Assembly: GCA_022266195.1 (NCBI GenBank)
Contig: WHVY01000001.1
Span: 21,886,001 to 21,950,000, forward strand
DNA length: 64,000 bases
DNA from: Tetranychus cinnabarinus
Lineage: Eukaryota; Arthropoda; Arachnida; Trombidiformes; Tetranychidae
Direction of reading: 5' to 3'
Positions 36,124-48,350 of the stretch are shown piece by piece. The notes under the pieces were generated by a model. That model made no database searches, was not told the DNA's origin, and worked only from the letters and a program-made list of their open reading frames with translations. The first letter of the stretch is position 1, and each line of letters starts with the position of its first letter. The translations under genes and the position numbers were made by a program.

Positions 36124-39100
36124 ATGGCACCCAATGCCGGCTACAAGGAGATTAATGTTGTCCATCGAGCGTCAGCTGTAAACAACAACAACAACAATAA
36201 AAATGGCTCTTCAAAGAAAGATGTTCAACTTAATGGTGACCGTAAGCAACGACCATCGAATAACAAAAAGACCAAATCAAAATCAACCTCATCATGGAAA
36301 CCTTCAAACAGTACATTAATGACTTTGTTTTCATTCATCTTCTTCGTATCTGGGCTAATCTTTTATTACATCCCGATTGAAAAGCTAATCAAAGCCAAAC
36401 CAATTGCTTCAGATAAAGAGGATTTCAAATGGATGGTCACAACTGATCAACATGTTGGTCCCAATGTCTTGTAAGTCTAATCCTTGTAATGCTATTTTAC
36501 ATCCAAAGTTAAGTCTTCATTTTCAAGTTATTGTTAGACTATTTAAACAGTTGTCTAACAATTAAATTTAACATTAGCCTATTGTTTTTAAAAAGTAATT
36601 AGTTAACTTTTGCATGGTGTTTACAATCTTTACCAGTTTCAATCAATTTACATTGAATAGCGCCAATTTTTGTTACCCATAGATGACAATTGAATCATCT
36701 GGATTCAGGTTAATTTATAACAACCATTGGCTCCATTTTAATGAAATAATCTATTTCCAGTCAAATTCTGTCAATTTAAATTCTGTATTCCAATACAGTT
36801 TGTGAAGAAGATAATTTTTGATAGTAAACTGATCGAAACTTTGGGTTCTTCCTGGTCTCAATTGTCATCAAATACGAAGACATATTAGAAATTTCATGGT
36901 CTGATTGAAAGTTGATTATCTTATTTTTTTGTCGATCACTGTAACTATCTGTTATAACCATCAGACTGTAAATCTTTTCATATTTTTATGTTAATCTATT
37001 TTGACAATTGGCAAAATTCAACTTAATTTGTCTCATCATAATCAGATGAGAATCATTAAGTTGATGACCCTTTAAACTAGAACACTTGACACGTTTAATA
37101 ATCACCAACAAAATTGTCCAAAATCGACTATCTCTAGTTAATTATCATCTATTAATAAACTGATTGTTATGATAATCTTCAGCCCTTAAATATGCACAAA
37201 TCAATACAGGATCAGGTTAAGTCAATCAACCATTTATAATAACATCAACAAACCCAATCAATCAAATTAGTCGAAACAGCTATCACTATCCTTTGTTAGT
37301 ACCAATGAACGATGTCTTCCCAATTGTAATTAAAGTTAACTACAATTTGGATAATGAGGAAGCGAGTAGAACAACGTTGTCTAACATAAGATTTAGTAAA
37401 TTGAAAAGACAATACTTTTCCTACCTTACAATAAAAGCTATTTTTTGTTTTTTATTTTTCATTCAATTTCTTTTGAATAATTAAAGGGAAAGTTGATCTA
37501 AATTAAAGCTAATTGTGGAATGAAAAAAGAACTGAAAAACAAGTGAAAGCAGAAAAATTCAATCAATTGGACGATTCAACTATTCAATGAATCCTTTTTG
37601 TGCAATCTTGATGTCATCCAATTTTTTTCTCAGTTAATTAGTTATCAGATGGGAATCAAAGGTTTGAGTGAAAAGCTGTTTTTTTTTGTTAGTCAAAAGT
37701 GGACTAAAATTTTTTGATTTTCGTTGATTGTTACACTTCGATACAGTTAATCATTCGTTTTTGTTGTTGGAGTTGGTGACCTCAGCTGAACTTTTATCAT
37801 ATTCAGCTGATTTTTTACAAAAAAAATCAAAACTGAAATACTGTTTAATTACTGTCCAAATAGACTAATTGAAACGATAGTTAACTGGATAGATTTCAGC
37901 GAAACTAAAGCAGAAAATCATGTTTACGAATCAAAATTTTCAAGCTTACCTTCAATGTAAACTTCAATGCATTTATAATTCACCTTAACATTTTTACAAA
38001 GCTAATTGAATTTAATTGTTACAGCTGTGTTTTAATTTTTACATTTCAACTCATAATGATGTGAACAATTTTACAATTTAGCTTTTATTTCAAATATTGC
38101 GGCAAAATTTTGTTTTGATATCTTAATGAAATAATATGAAATATTTCAGTGTTTACTTTTTAAAATAGTGTCTTTTGGCTACGAGTAAGAGTCTTGATTT
38201 AGTGTTTTTTATAATTTAATTGATTTATATTTCTTTGATTTTTTATAATTATAGTCTTCATGATGTTCCATGTCATCGACCAGGCTATCGAAGGGAAAGA
38301 GCAGCTGGAGCTGAGCCACAACGTTGTGGTACATTGATCTATGATGAATTGGTTTCATTGGAAGAAGCCGCTCGATTAAGACAAATGGCAGCCAAATTGG
38401 TTTATGAGATTGGGGAAACTAATCCTTATAGCCGAGAATCAATCAACCTTCATTGGGTTAATCTTCATACTGTGTTCAAGCGAGGTTACAAAGAAAAGGT
38501 TTTCAATGAAACGGATTTCAAATTGGTCAAGAAAGCATCAGAAAGAGCAAAGGTAAATATTACTTTCTAATCATATGTAAAATTTTCCATTATAATTGTG
38601 TGTACATATTTTGTTTGAGTGTGTATTTGATGATAGCATGTTTAGTTTATCCCATTTTCAAGGTAATTCTGAATAATTTCAATAGATCTTGATTGGTGTT
38701 AGTGACACTTACAGGCTCTTTATTAAAGGAAATGTTTAACTTGTCTCCTTAATATTAACCTTATTCCGAAGCTTTAATAAGGTGATGAATCTGTTATCTC
38801 CAATGAAAACATAAAGTAATGGTCAATTGTCTTTTATTTAATATTTAACCAATGATTGGGTTACCTTTTAACCTGAATTTTGAAAGATAGCGAAAGTAAG
38901 TCGAGTAAAATAAAAAGTCTTTCTTTTGTTCTTTCTTCTGTGAATCGGGAAATCTCAATCGAAATGGTTGATTGAACTTGATTGATGAATGTGAATGACA
39001 ATAAAATTTTTACTCTAACAGTTTATAATTTTCAGTTCCAACTGGTCATTATGAATTTTTTTGTCCTCCTTAATTACTCTAATTAGATTATTCTTTAAGA

Positions 39101-39945
39101 GTTCAGATGAAATCTTTACTTTCAACTCGTACAATGGTCATTCATGGATTTAGTAATTTCCAATTTTCGTCTATTTCTTAGAGTCATAATTAAATGAAAC
39201 GAGTTTATTTGCAATTTGTTTGAATTCAATTGAAAAGTGAAAGTTATAGAGATTAGCTAATTGCTATAGATGGGTCGTTAGTTTTGAATGAAGGTCTTTG
39301 TTTTATTAGTTTCAGTTATTGAATTGTTAAGAAATTATCAAACATTGAATTATCCTTCATTTCTGGTTGTAAGATGCATGAGTTTTTCGGTTCATGAAAT
39401 TTCATTGTTTTTGTAAGAAGCATGATGAACATGAATAGTTTCATCTAAGGTGGAACATATTTATTTTAATTTGCTTGGTTATTAATAATTCATATGATTC
39501 TTTTTTTTAGACTGTAATTGCTGAAACGTTTGGAATACCAAGAAACTCTTTACACTTCACAACGGTTGCACAGTTCACTCGATACCGACCAATGACTCGT
39601 TACTCTCAGTTCCGTCATGTCGACAAGGTCCGAGTTCAATCTTTGATTGTTACATCCATCCTTTGGCTATCAACATATGACTACGATTTCGGCGGTGGAA
39701 CCACTTCCTTCTTGACTGCACCTGATTCTCCACCTTTTACACCTTACATTGTTCAGCCAAAAATTAATAGATTTGCTGCTTGGACTTCAGGATGGGAAAA
39801 TCCTCATGAAGTAATGCAATTACTTTGGGGAGAAAGATTAGCTTTAATCTTCGCATTTACAGTCAATCCAAACTTGGGTGAAAAAAATATGGAAGCTTTA
39901 AGAACTTGGGCTCAAGCATTACCAGACAACCCTTTCTATGGCTGA
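36124..39945 (+). CDS. OGFOD3: 2-oxoglutarate/Fe(II) oxygenase domain-containing protein 3, three exons
   Basis: Single-pass membrane protein with a lumenal prolyl-4-hydroxylase-like double-stranded beta helix; its substrate is unknown in any animal as far as I know. Exons 36124-36470, 38255-38552 and 39511-39945 give 359 residues. The N-terminus is cytosolic and polar, with an Asn run encoded by an AAC/AAT repeat (36181-36201). A transmembrane helix spans about residues 63-83. The oxygenase core keeps the iron ligands His251 and Asp253 (RHVDKV) and His314 (ENPHEV), and the 2OG-binding Arg324 (GERLAL). DYDFGGGTT between them is typical of the family. Introns of 1784 and 958 nt are large for this window. 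Confidence 0.9.
36471..38254 (+). other. First intron of OGFOD3, 1784 nt
   Basis: GTAAGT ... ATTATAG intron. Frames at 37293-37484 (plus) and 36776-36961 (minus) have no support. Nothing else was recognised. Confidence 0.6.
38553..39510 (+). other. Second intron of OGFOD3, 958 nt
   Basis: GTAAAT ... TTTTTTAG intron with no recognised internal feature. Confidence 0.6.
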
Positions 39946-40351
39946 TCATAAAGTTTAACAACTCAAAATATTCAACTAATAATCATCTTCACCATCTTGA
40001 CATGTTACCCATCAAATAGATTTGATTATGGAGGGTACATCACTTGAAGCCCGACTATCAGAACGGTGATTCTCTGGAAAACAAGTAACATCAAAACAAT
40101 AAATCATTCTCATTTACACCTTCCATCTCTTGTTAATACTATTAACATCACTTTATATTGTAAAATAATTTATTAATGACAATGGTCAAAACCAAATGTT
40201 TATTTCATAGTCTTGTCATCACTTGTTTTACCAAAATGTTTAAAGAAAGATAAGAAATAAATGAAAAGTACTCTTTTCTCTTCCATATTTGTTATTTCCA
40301 TTTGCTCGGTTCATTTCGATAAAATTTGCATCCGAATTTGTTTCCATAAAA

Positions 40352-40773
40352 TTAACTTGGCTTTTTAGCTGATCTTTGTGGTTTGGAAACATTCTCAGAG
40401 AGTTTGGTTAGTTCTTCTGAAAACTTCTTTACAGTCAATCGGAACATTTCAACATCCTCTTCATCCCATTTTTGTCTGCCATTTTTGTTGTTTGTACAAT
40501 ATCACAGGGTTTGGATGAAATTATGAAAAAAATTGAAATCATAAAAAGTAAGAAAACAGATAATTAAACTGGTTGTTACGAAAAAGTTAAGATATAAGAG
40601 AGTCGAGGCAAAATTTACAATTAAAATTAAACAGCCTGAAATCAATACAACACTTACCCAGATATGCTAACATTATTGGCATCAAGGTGCATGGTTAACT
40701 CTCCTAATTTCGTAAAGGCTTGACCAGCAAACGCAAATATTTCTCCAACTCGACCAGAAGTTGAAGAAGACAT
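40352..40773 (-). CDS. BAP18: BAP18-like chromatin complex subunit, two exons, short
   Basis: Homologue of the BPTF-associated/MLL-complex subunit BAP18 (C17orf49). Exons on minus: 40773-40658 and 40475-40352 (intron 182 nt), 79 residues. The N-terminus reads MSSSTSGRVGEIFAFAGQAF and then TKLGELTMHLD, the family signature. The second exon opens a SANT-like helix (KWDEEDVEMFRLTVKKFSEE). The rest of the SANT domain and the long C-terminal region of the roughly 170-residue vertebrate protein are missing. After the SANT start the protein ends with a short basic tail. Either this is a genuinely reduced form or a further exon is spliced in place of this stop. Both exons are too short to stand out as open frames. 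Confidence 0.8.
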
Positions 40774-40923
40774 TATAATAAAAAATAAATAACTAAATAC
40801 AAATTTAAACTAAAAACACTAAACAGTCAGTAAATATCGACCAGAGAGAAAACAATATTTTCAAAAAATTGGTTCGATGTATCTTCTCCAGGTAGCGATA
40901 CTGTAGCCAGGATTAAGCTAAAA
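40774..40923. promoter_or_regulatory. Short divergent promoter region
   Basis: 150 bases between the BAP18 ATG (minus) and the ATG at 40924 (plus). It is inferred to be a bidirectional promoter if the 40924 exon is real. Confidence 0.35.
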
Positions 40924-41321
40924 ATGGATTTTAATCCGATGATAATTAAAACATTATTAGATGAACTGAAATTTCATGTACTGATTGATCTGACTGAAGT
41001 TCACCTTAATTCTTACAAGTGTAAGCTTAAGATTAAGTAACAGTTTAATCAGATTTTATGTTCTGTTGTAGTGAATTTACCAAATTATACCGCTAGATAG
41101 CGTTGCTTGATCACATCTGTTTTTTGATGGATTGTCTAATTTCAAACTTTATATTTTTTATTAGTTATCACAATTAAGTAATTAACCAATTTTTGTCGTT
41201 TCTATTTCCTGGTTGATTCTCCAGTTGCTCTTGGATATTTTATGTTCACTGTCAACCCACGATCCTCTGAAGTCCCTCAACTTCTTGATTGTTTAAAATC
41301 ATCTGTTTTGTGCACTGATCG
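40924..41321 (+). CDS. Two candidate 5' exons, perhaps the start of the spatacsin gene
   Basis: Exon a, 40924-41020, starts with ATG (MDFNPMIIKTLLDELKFHVL...) and ends at GTAAGC. Exon b, 41225-41321, follows a strong polypyrimidine tract plus CCAG. It joins exon a in frame (...NSYKF-ALGYFMFTVNPRSS) and ends at GTAAAT. Joining exon b to the spatacsin exon at 41549 is out of phase, so either another small exon or a different donor is used, or exons a and b form a separate 65-residue protein that stops at TAA 41322. No protein family was recognised. The position directly upstream of spatacsin, which lacks its N-terminus, makes a 5' end plausible. Confidence 0.4.
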
Positions 41322-41548
41322 GTAAATTTATTAAATGATAGCAATTCTTCTTCCTATATTCTAATCAACTTTGATAATCAAACCACCTCCACCCAATGTT
41401 GATTATTACTCTCATGACAATTGATTGTACGCAATCGTTCTATTTTCATAGTTGACCACCCTAGTTAATCAACTGATATTAAACCAATGATAAACCTCTT
41501 CATCGGAGTCTTCTTTCAACTTGCTTGAATTGGTTTGAATTTGACCAG

Positions 41549-44500
41549 TGAATTCATCAAAATTTTCTATGGAGTTTGCAGTTCTTGAACTTGGTTTGAA
41601 AAATAAACAGATCTTCAATGTAACATCATTTCTCAGGATTCAAGTTGAAGGTAAACAAACAATTATTTTATTAATTCATGATATACTTACCGTATTTTTT
41701 TTATACATAGCCTTCAAAGTAAATTGGGAAAAATTGTGCTCTAGCAAAGATGGTGTTGAAGATGAAGTTTGCCATTCTTTATTCGATGACTGGGAGAAAG
41801 TATTCAGTAAAATTTTGATAATTTTGAAAACCAACTTACATGGCAACCAATCCCCCGAGGAAAAAGAGTTTGGCCGTCGGCTTGCTCGTATATCTTTACA
41901 GACCAGCAACTCGTTATTGGAAATTTTATCGCAAGAAGAGACAAATCTCTTTATCAATGCTTCTCTCGATCGTGAAAAAGTCTATTTCATCAATTCGCTG
42001 ATCAACCAGATTAATTTGATAAGAAACACTATTGGAGCAGTTATTAATCCTAAAGAAACGGTCGTCAGTGATGTGAACCCACAACATGATAATATTTTCG
42101 TGAATTGGAGTGGAATGAGTAAGCAACATATTCTTATCAACTGCATCAAAGAGCAATGTCTACCTCTTGGTCAATATTACATTATTCACAAAATGAAAGA
42201 AGATTTAACCTGGTCTACCATAAATGAAACTGCACTTCGAGCTATTCTTAATCACCTCAAAGCTAATGAACTAAATCAAGCCGAAAATATTATTAGTGGC
42301 CTGGGATTCGACCATAAGTTTGTGATCAAATTCGTTTTAGAGCACTCTTTTCTAGAAAAATTAAGATTTATTTTAGTGCAAAAACTTAATCAGGATGACC
42401 ATTTACCTTATGAAAGACTTACGTTAATAGAACGAGTTAATGAACCATTCCATTTAAAGTTGAGTTTTAGTTGTATTAAAGCTGTGAAACCAATTAACCA
42501 GGGAGATCTTTTGACCTATGGTATATTTCAAGAAAATGTTGTCAATAGGACTTCGTGCATAAAAGTAGTCGAACCTCACCAAATTTGGTCTTATCTAGTC
42601 AAAACCAATCGTTGTAATTTACTTTTGATGTGGATTAATCGATATTTTGGTAACTACAAAACCAATGACTTTCAAGACGGCTCAGTCTTTTCCTCCAAAA
42701 TATCTCAGCAAATGATTGACGAATTAGTGAGTGATGGTCAAGATCATTTAAGAGAATCAACTTTATCAGCTCTTGGTAATTTTGGTGTATTCAGTTCATA
42801 CGAAATGATTGATATGCAACTATTAATTCGCCGACTATTTCGTTCTTGTCACTCTGAAAGAACCGGAACATTGACAGGGTTCAAAGATCATCCTTTATTT
42901 AACAAAACAACTATGATTACCTATGATAAATTTCATCAAAGGTTTATCGAATATTGTGCAGATAATTCCCTTCATCAAATTCTCTACTGGTCTTATGTGC
43001 AGAATGAATTCCAGGTAGATCTTGAAAAATGTACCATTGATAAAAAACTCAAAAACCTTTTGCCTGGAATCAAAACCTGGAATGAAGATCCATTGAAAGA
43101 CTACTTCACTATGAATTCAATTTTAGAAGTGGCTCGATATTTGTTTGATTTAGAAACTCCTGTAAACCTGCAATCTCTTTTGGACAATCATCTTGGTAAA
43201 CTTGCTATTTTAGCATCTCAATTTGCTCCAAAAGGAACCTTATCTTTCCTTGGTGCCTCAAAAGATGAACTTTGGTATGCAAAAAAAGAATCTCTGTTAT
43301 CGGCTATGGAAAAACATTATCCTCTATTATTCTTAGCTATAAAATCTATAAAAGAGCTCAATCTTCCATCCATATCTAGTCCAGGAAGTGAATTTCCGTC
43401 CATCTATACTTTATTGAACAACACTATTATTCTTGACGTTACTCGTTTATTCAGTTGGCAAACAACAAACCATTTTAGAAACACAAACGATCCCACAATT
43501 CTTGGTGAACTGCCTCATTTTTCTCACCCAAAGCTTGTTGGTCTTGGTTTAAAGGCAAATCTAACATTCATTTATCATTTAAAAAAGGGACGCCCATTCG
43601 AAGCTTTTACTCGTTATATGCAAAATAAAACTCAAAGACCTTCACCAAAGAAAATTGAGATTGTATGCAAACGTGCTGCTCTTTTAGCTTTCTACAACTG
43701 CACCAGTTTAGAGATAACTTCAGCCTGTGTTACTTTTCTTGAACTTTTCAAGCTTAATTCAGCTAATCTTCGACTTCATTTAGCTATTGGTTACTTGATT
43801 ATGTCTCATGCTGGCAAATACTTGGGTCTTGAGACAAAAAATCAATCAATTGAACTTGGAAATTTGTTACGCAAAGCTTATTATCATTCTGAAAAAGGTG
43901 CCATCACTCATATCATGGAACTATTGTTAACTTCATTCTCTCGCAAATATCCTGAAGGAGAATGCACAATTGATGAATGTGTCGAATACCAATTGGCTAT
44001 AAGCTTTTCTAATCAATACAAATTAGACCTGCCCTTAAATTTTCTTAACAAGTGTATTGATAATGGAGATTGGTTGATGTTTACAGTTTACGCACAGTTT
44101 TATGAATATCCTAAAGAAGTTATCTGTAAACAATTGAACTCTTTCAGTGGCTGTATTCCAGAACATCTTGAGAAAGCCTTCAGCTCTTCGATGGTTACTA
44201 GTGAGAAGAAAAGTTCACAATCAATTGTGAGACGAAGAGTAACCGAATCGAGAGATACTTTGTACAGTCGACTTGGTTTACTTAAAACAGCTACAGCTCA
44301 GAGACAAGCACCACGACAGGTATCAACTCCAACTATGCCTTTAGCTGTTTCTCCGGATGATGATCGATCATCTGTGATTAGTGAAACAGATTTGGAGACG
44401 GCCTCAGTTGCATCAAGCTCAATGATTGGAGATCTTCCAGAAAGTCCTGATTTTGATCCTGACTCTCCACCCAAGGATTTATTCAATTTGGTGTTGACAT

Positions 44501-47500
44501 GTCAACGATATCACCCGACAGAACCTGGTAGATCTTTATTGTTAGCCAGTCTTTCTCTGAGTAATCCAATTCCTGCCTTAATTGCAGCTTCTCTTTATTC
44601 CAACTCTGAAAACGAAAGTGTTTACTCTATCTTTGACTGTTTCTGTTGCTGGCTTCATTCGTCATTTAGTCTTGATTTCAAACCTCGATCACCATCTAGT
44701 TATAACTCTATAATTTGGAATCAGCAAGACTTTAATGCAATGATTCAGAATGCTCTTCAAGTTTCCAGTAATTTCCTTGTTTTCCGCAATGGTCTCAGAA
44801 TATTTGCTGGTCCCAATAATCCATTGAGTGATCTGATACAATACTTTATTGAATTCCTGGTAGAAAAGGATTATTATGATAGTGTTAAAAAACTGAAAAC
44901 ATTCCAAGAATGCTTATGGAACTATAAGAAAGACCAAGACGATCGTGGACTTTTGTCCAGTAAAGCTTGGATCGAAGAAACGAGCATTATTATTTTGTCA
45001 AATGGATTAAAAGCTGTTGATTGTGAGTTCGAGCTTAATATTTTATTGCGTCATTTAGATTTTGCTCGACTTCAAAGTAGTTTTGATGAACAAAGTAAGT
45101 TAATTCATTCTATAGATGAAAAAATTGGGCACTAAAAGACACGAATTTTTGCTTTTTACAGCTTCTGTTCCAGATTTCCGTAAACTTTATCGTCTATCTC
45201 AATGTCTACAAGATACTGATCTGAAACTAAGCATACCTGATCTTCTTAGTACGCAGTCTGGAACCAAAAAATACAACGATTCTATATTAGAAGTTGTGTA
45301 CAGCTTACAGGACAAAGGATTTTACAGTGAGGCTCAACAGTTCGCAGCTATTACTGAGATTAATGAAGAGAAAATATTTATCAACGAATGGAGAAAGAAA
45401 ATACTCAAAGATGCAAGTAATTTCAGTCTCTGGAAGAGCTGCTTTATTGATCTGGAAAAACGACAAATTGATCTGACAGTTCTACGAAGTTTCATTGCAG
45501 AGTTCAGAAACTCTGTTGAATCAGAACTTATTAAAGCTTTCATACACGCCAAAGATTTTTATTATGCAACCAGATTAGAATGTGATCCTGTTGAAACTAC
45601 TATTAATGAAATCGATTTATGGAGTACAGTTATTTCTCTTGAAATGAATTCAATTAATCCAGACGAGCTAATTGATTGGACTGATATTTGGGAAAATATT
45701 TTAGATATATGCAAAAGTATTGTTCCTGAAGGTCAAGCTACTAAATTGCCTACAATCATTAATGAAAAAGCAAGGTTAAGTGAAGAAAAGGCTAATACAT
45801 TAAAGGTCATAATTGGTAAAATTTTAAACGTTGGTAAAATCGATCTAGCATATCGTTTGTCTCATCTTTTCTTCCTTAAAAGTCGAGATTTACTGCTTAT
45901 CAATGTAAGTTGAATTGTTATGAATTTTAACTGTCAATTATATTTTTTTTTATTTATAGCTAAAAATAAGACAAATTTTAATTTTTCTAATTCTTTTTTG
46001 TTGAATCGCAGTTTTGCAATCTACTTGCTGATGGATTTTTTGCTCATGTTTGTCCTAAATCTTACATCGAAACTCGCGCTAAGGATTATGGTTTCACAGG
46101 ATTGAATGAAGGTAAAGTTTTGCAAACATTTATCATTATTTAATCGTGTTTATATTAAATAACTCTTTTGATTGATTTTCAATTGTCATTTCGTTTTGTT
46201 TAGTTGTTCAAATGTTGAATGATTTTTCCCCAACTGTTCCAAGTAATGTTGTCAAAATTCTGGAAAAATGTTCATCTCTCTCTGAACATGCCGTAAATGC
46301 CTGCCAACGAATAGTCCTCTATTACAAAATATCATTTGTAAGTAATTCTTGTTAACTCATCGTTATTGATGGTCAACGGAGAATTAATTAATGACTTTTA
46401 TTTTTTTCTTTTGAAGGTTATTGAACGTTCATATTTAGATCTTTCTAGAGAACGCGATGAATTGGCAATATTGTCAGAATTAATCAAAAGATCTTCCTCA
46501 AATGTGGACGCTCTTCCTTACGCCAGAGAATTGATAACATTTGCCAAAATTGGGGATGACCAAGTTTCAAGCTTAGTTTTGGATGAAATTATACCAACGA
46601 TTGAAGAGTACCTTGTTTCCCTCGAAAAGAAAGGATTTAATAGCTATTCAACTGAAAGTGCTAATCCTTCCACCTTTCTTGCGTTGATTCGTTTAATCAA
46701 TGATCCTGCTATTTTGGGAAGAAAATTTATTGACATTTTGCGGACAGATATTCAACCTTTAATGGCTGTTGAAGTTTGCATAAAAGCTCATGAATGCTTT
46801 ACACTTTGTTGTGACATTGAAGGAATCTCATTGGTTTTAAGAAATGCTCGTATTTTAGTCTTTCAACATTTAGCACCTACCAAAAATCATCATGCAATGA
46901 TCAGATTATTAACTGGAATCGGACGTTACTCAGAGATGCTGTACATATTTGATATTCTTAGAGAAGATCATCAATTTGAATTACTTCTTCGTCGAGGTAA
47001 TCAAAAGTGTAATAAATTAAGAGTTGCCCTTCTCGATTATCTGAAAGGAGACAAAGAAATGTACCCGCTAATTGCTCTCAACTTTAGTATGCACCGTGAA
47101 ATAGCTGAGATGCTCGAATCAGGAGCCATGAAATCATTGAGTGCAATCAATCTTCGTCGTCAACAAAATTGTATGGCATTTAAAGAGGAATTGGAGAAAA
47201 TATTGCAAGAATTAATGGATGCTTCAGAAAGCTACAAAAAAGCTGGTGTTTTCAGTAAATCAGAATACTGCGACAAAATGGCTCAGCTGGTTGCCCTTCA
47301 GATTCATTACTTACCATCTGGTATTATTTTGATCAATTTAAATGAAACTTCAGTCAATGATTTCATAAGCCGTCACAGTAAATTTATAGAAGCTTTGATC
47401 GTCGCCGATGCTTATCAAAACCATCGTCAATGGAATGTCGCTATTTTCCATAATGTGGTTAATCGCAGTGATTGGACCTATCTTCGTGATTTTAATATGA

Positions 47501-47757
47501 GCTATCCACTCACTCCAACTAATATAGAGGAAATTTATAGTTTATATGTGAAATTCCGAGCCAATAACAAGACTCTTTCATCGGATAAACTATCTACCAT
47601 GAAAGGGAATCTACATAAGCTAATTAAGCAATCAAGTGATTTAGTTCAGGTTTACAAATATTCGCAAGAATTAGGTTTTGTTGAAGCATCGAATAATCTT
47701 CTTAAAGATATCAATGGAGCTTATCTTAGTGATCTCAGACGCCAAGGTAACTTGTGA
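41549..47757 (+). CDS. SPG11: Spatacsin (SPG11), N-terminally incomplete
   Basis: Large lysosome-associated protein that works with spastizin and AP-5 in autophagic lysosome reformation. Exons: 41549-41650, 41711-45094, 45162-45904, 46012-46111, 46204-46337, 46417-47757. All have GT/AG ends and are phase compatible. First ATG in this frame is 41569, giving about 1927 residues. A 60-nt intron (41651-41710) has no in-frame stop and is easily read through. The start (MEFAVLELGLKNKQ) aligns with human sequence only after about 500 residues, so the beta-propeller-like N-terminal part is missing or upstream. Diagnostic blocks: LPHFSHPKLV, FLELFKLNSANLR, and the C-terminal IRLLTGIGRYSEMLYIFD, LRVALLDYLKGD and LQIHYLP. 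A low-complexity Ser/Asp patch lies at 44330-44480. It is the longest gene in the window. Confidence 0.92.
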
Positions 47758-48350
47758 ATTAAAATTGTACTGTAAATTATATTCTAAATTTAATTACTAA
47801 TAATTGTTACTACATGGATTAAAACTATCAATGTTTATTCAATATTTTCTTACAAAAAATCTTGTTTTAAATACAATTCTCGTTGTTAAGAAACTGTAAA
47901 TAAAATCTTAATTGTCATGATAAAAATTTTCAATAATGTTTCTTAAACAAGTGTATCATTATTTATTATTGGCAAGCTTGATTTACTTGTATTAGCTAAT
48001 TGTCAAGGAAGTAGACTGTGCATTCATTATTATAATAATGATCAAAAAAATAATAACTGTAATACAATAAATCCTTTGAGTTATTGTTAACAAGGAGGAA
48101 TTACTTTGAAATCATTGTTAGATCTATTGGCATATAAGATTGAATTTAGTCTTGGGAAAAGTTATCGTCATGAGTTGTGATCATAAGACTAACTGAAGTT
48201 TCTTCAACTTATCAACAAAAGAAGTTGGACTCTAGAAGAAAGACAAACTCTAGTTTCTCTTCAAGTTTTCTTTGTTTCTTTGTTTACTTTCCTATTCTAT
48301 ACCATAGTGATTTTTTTACTAAACCTTTAAACACAACTTCTTTCGTCATT
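47758..48350. other. Intergenic SPG11 / cathepsin B cluster
   Basis: 3' UTR signals (AATAAA-like near 47899 and 48066) and the promoter of cathepsin B copy 1. The leader CTCTAGTTTCTCTTCAAG at about 48248 resembles CTCTGGTTTCTCTTAAAT before copy 2. Confidence 0.5.
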
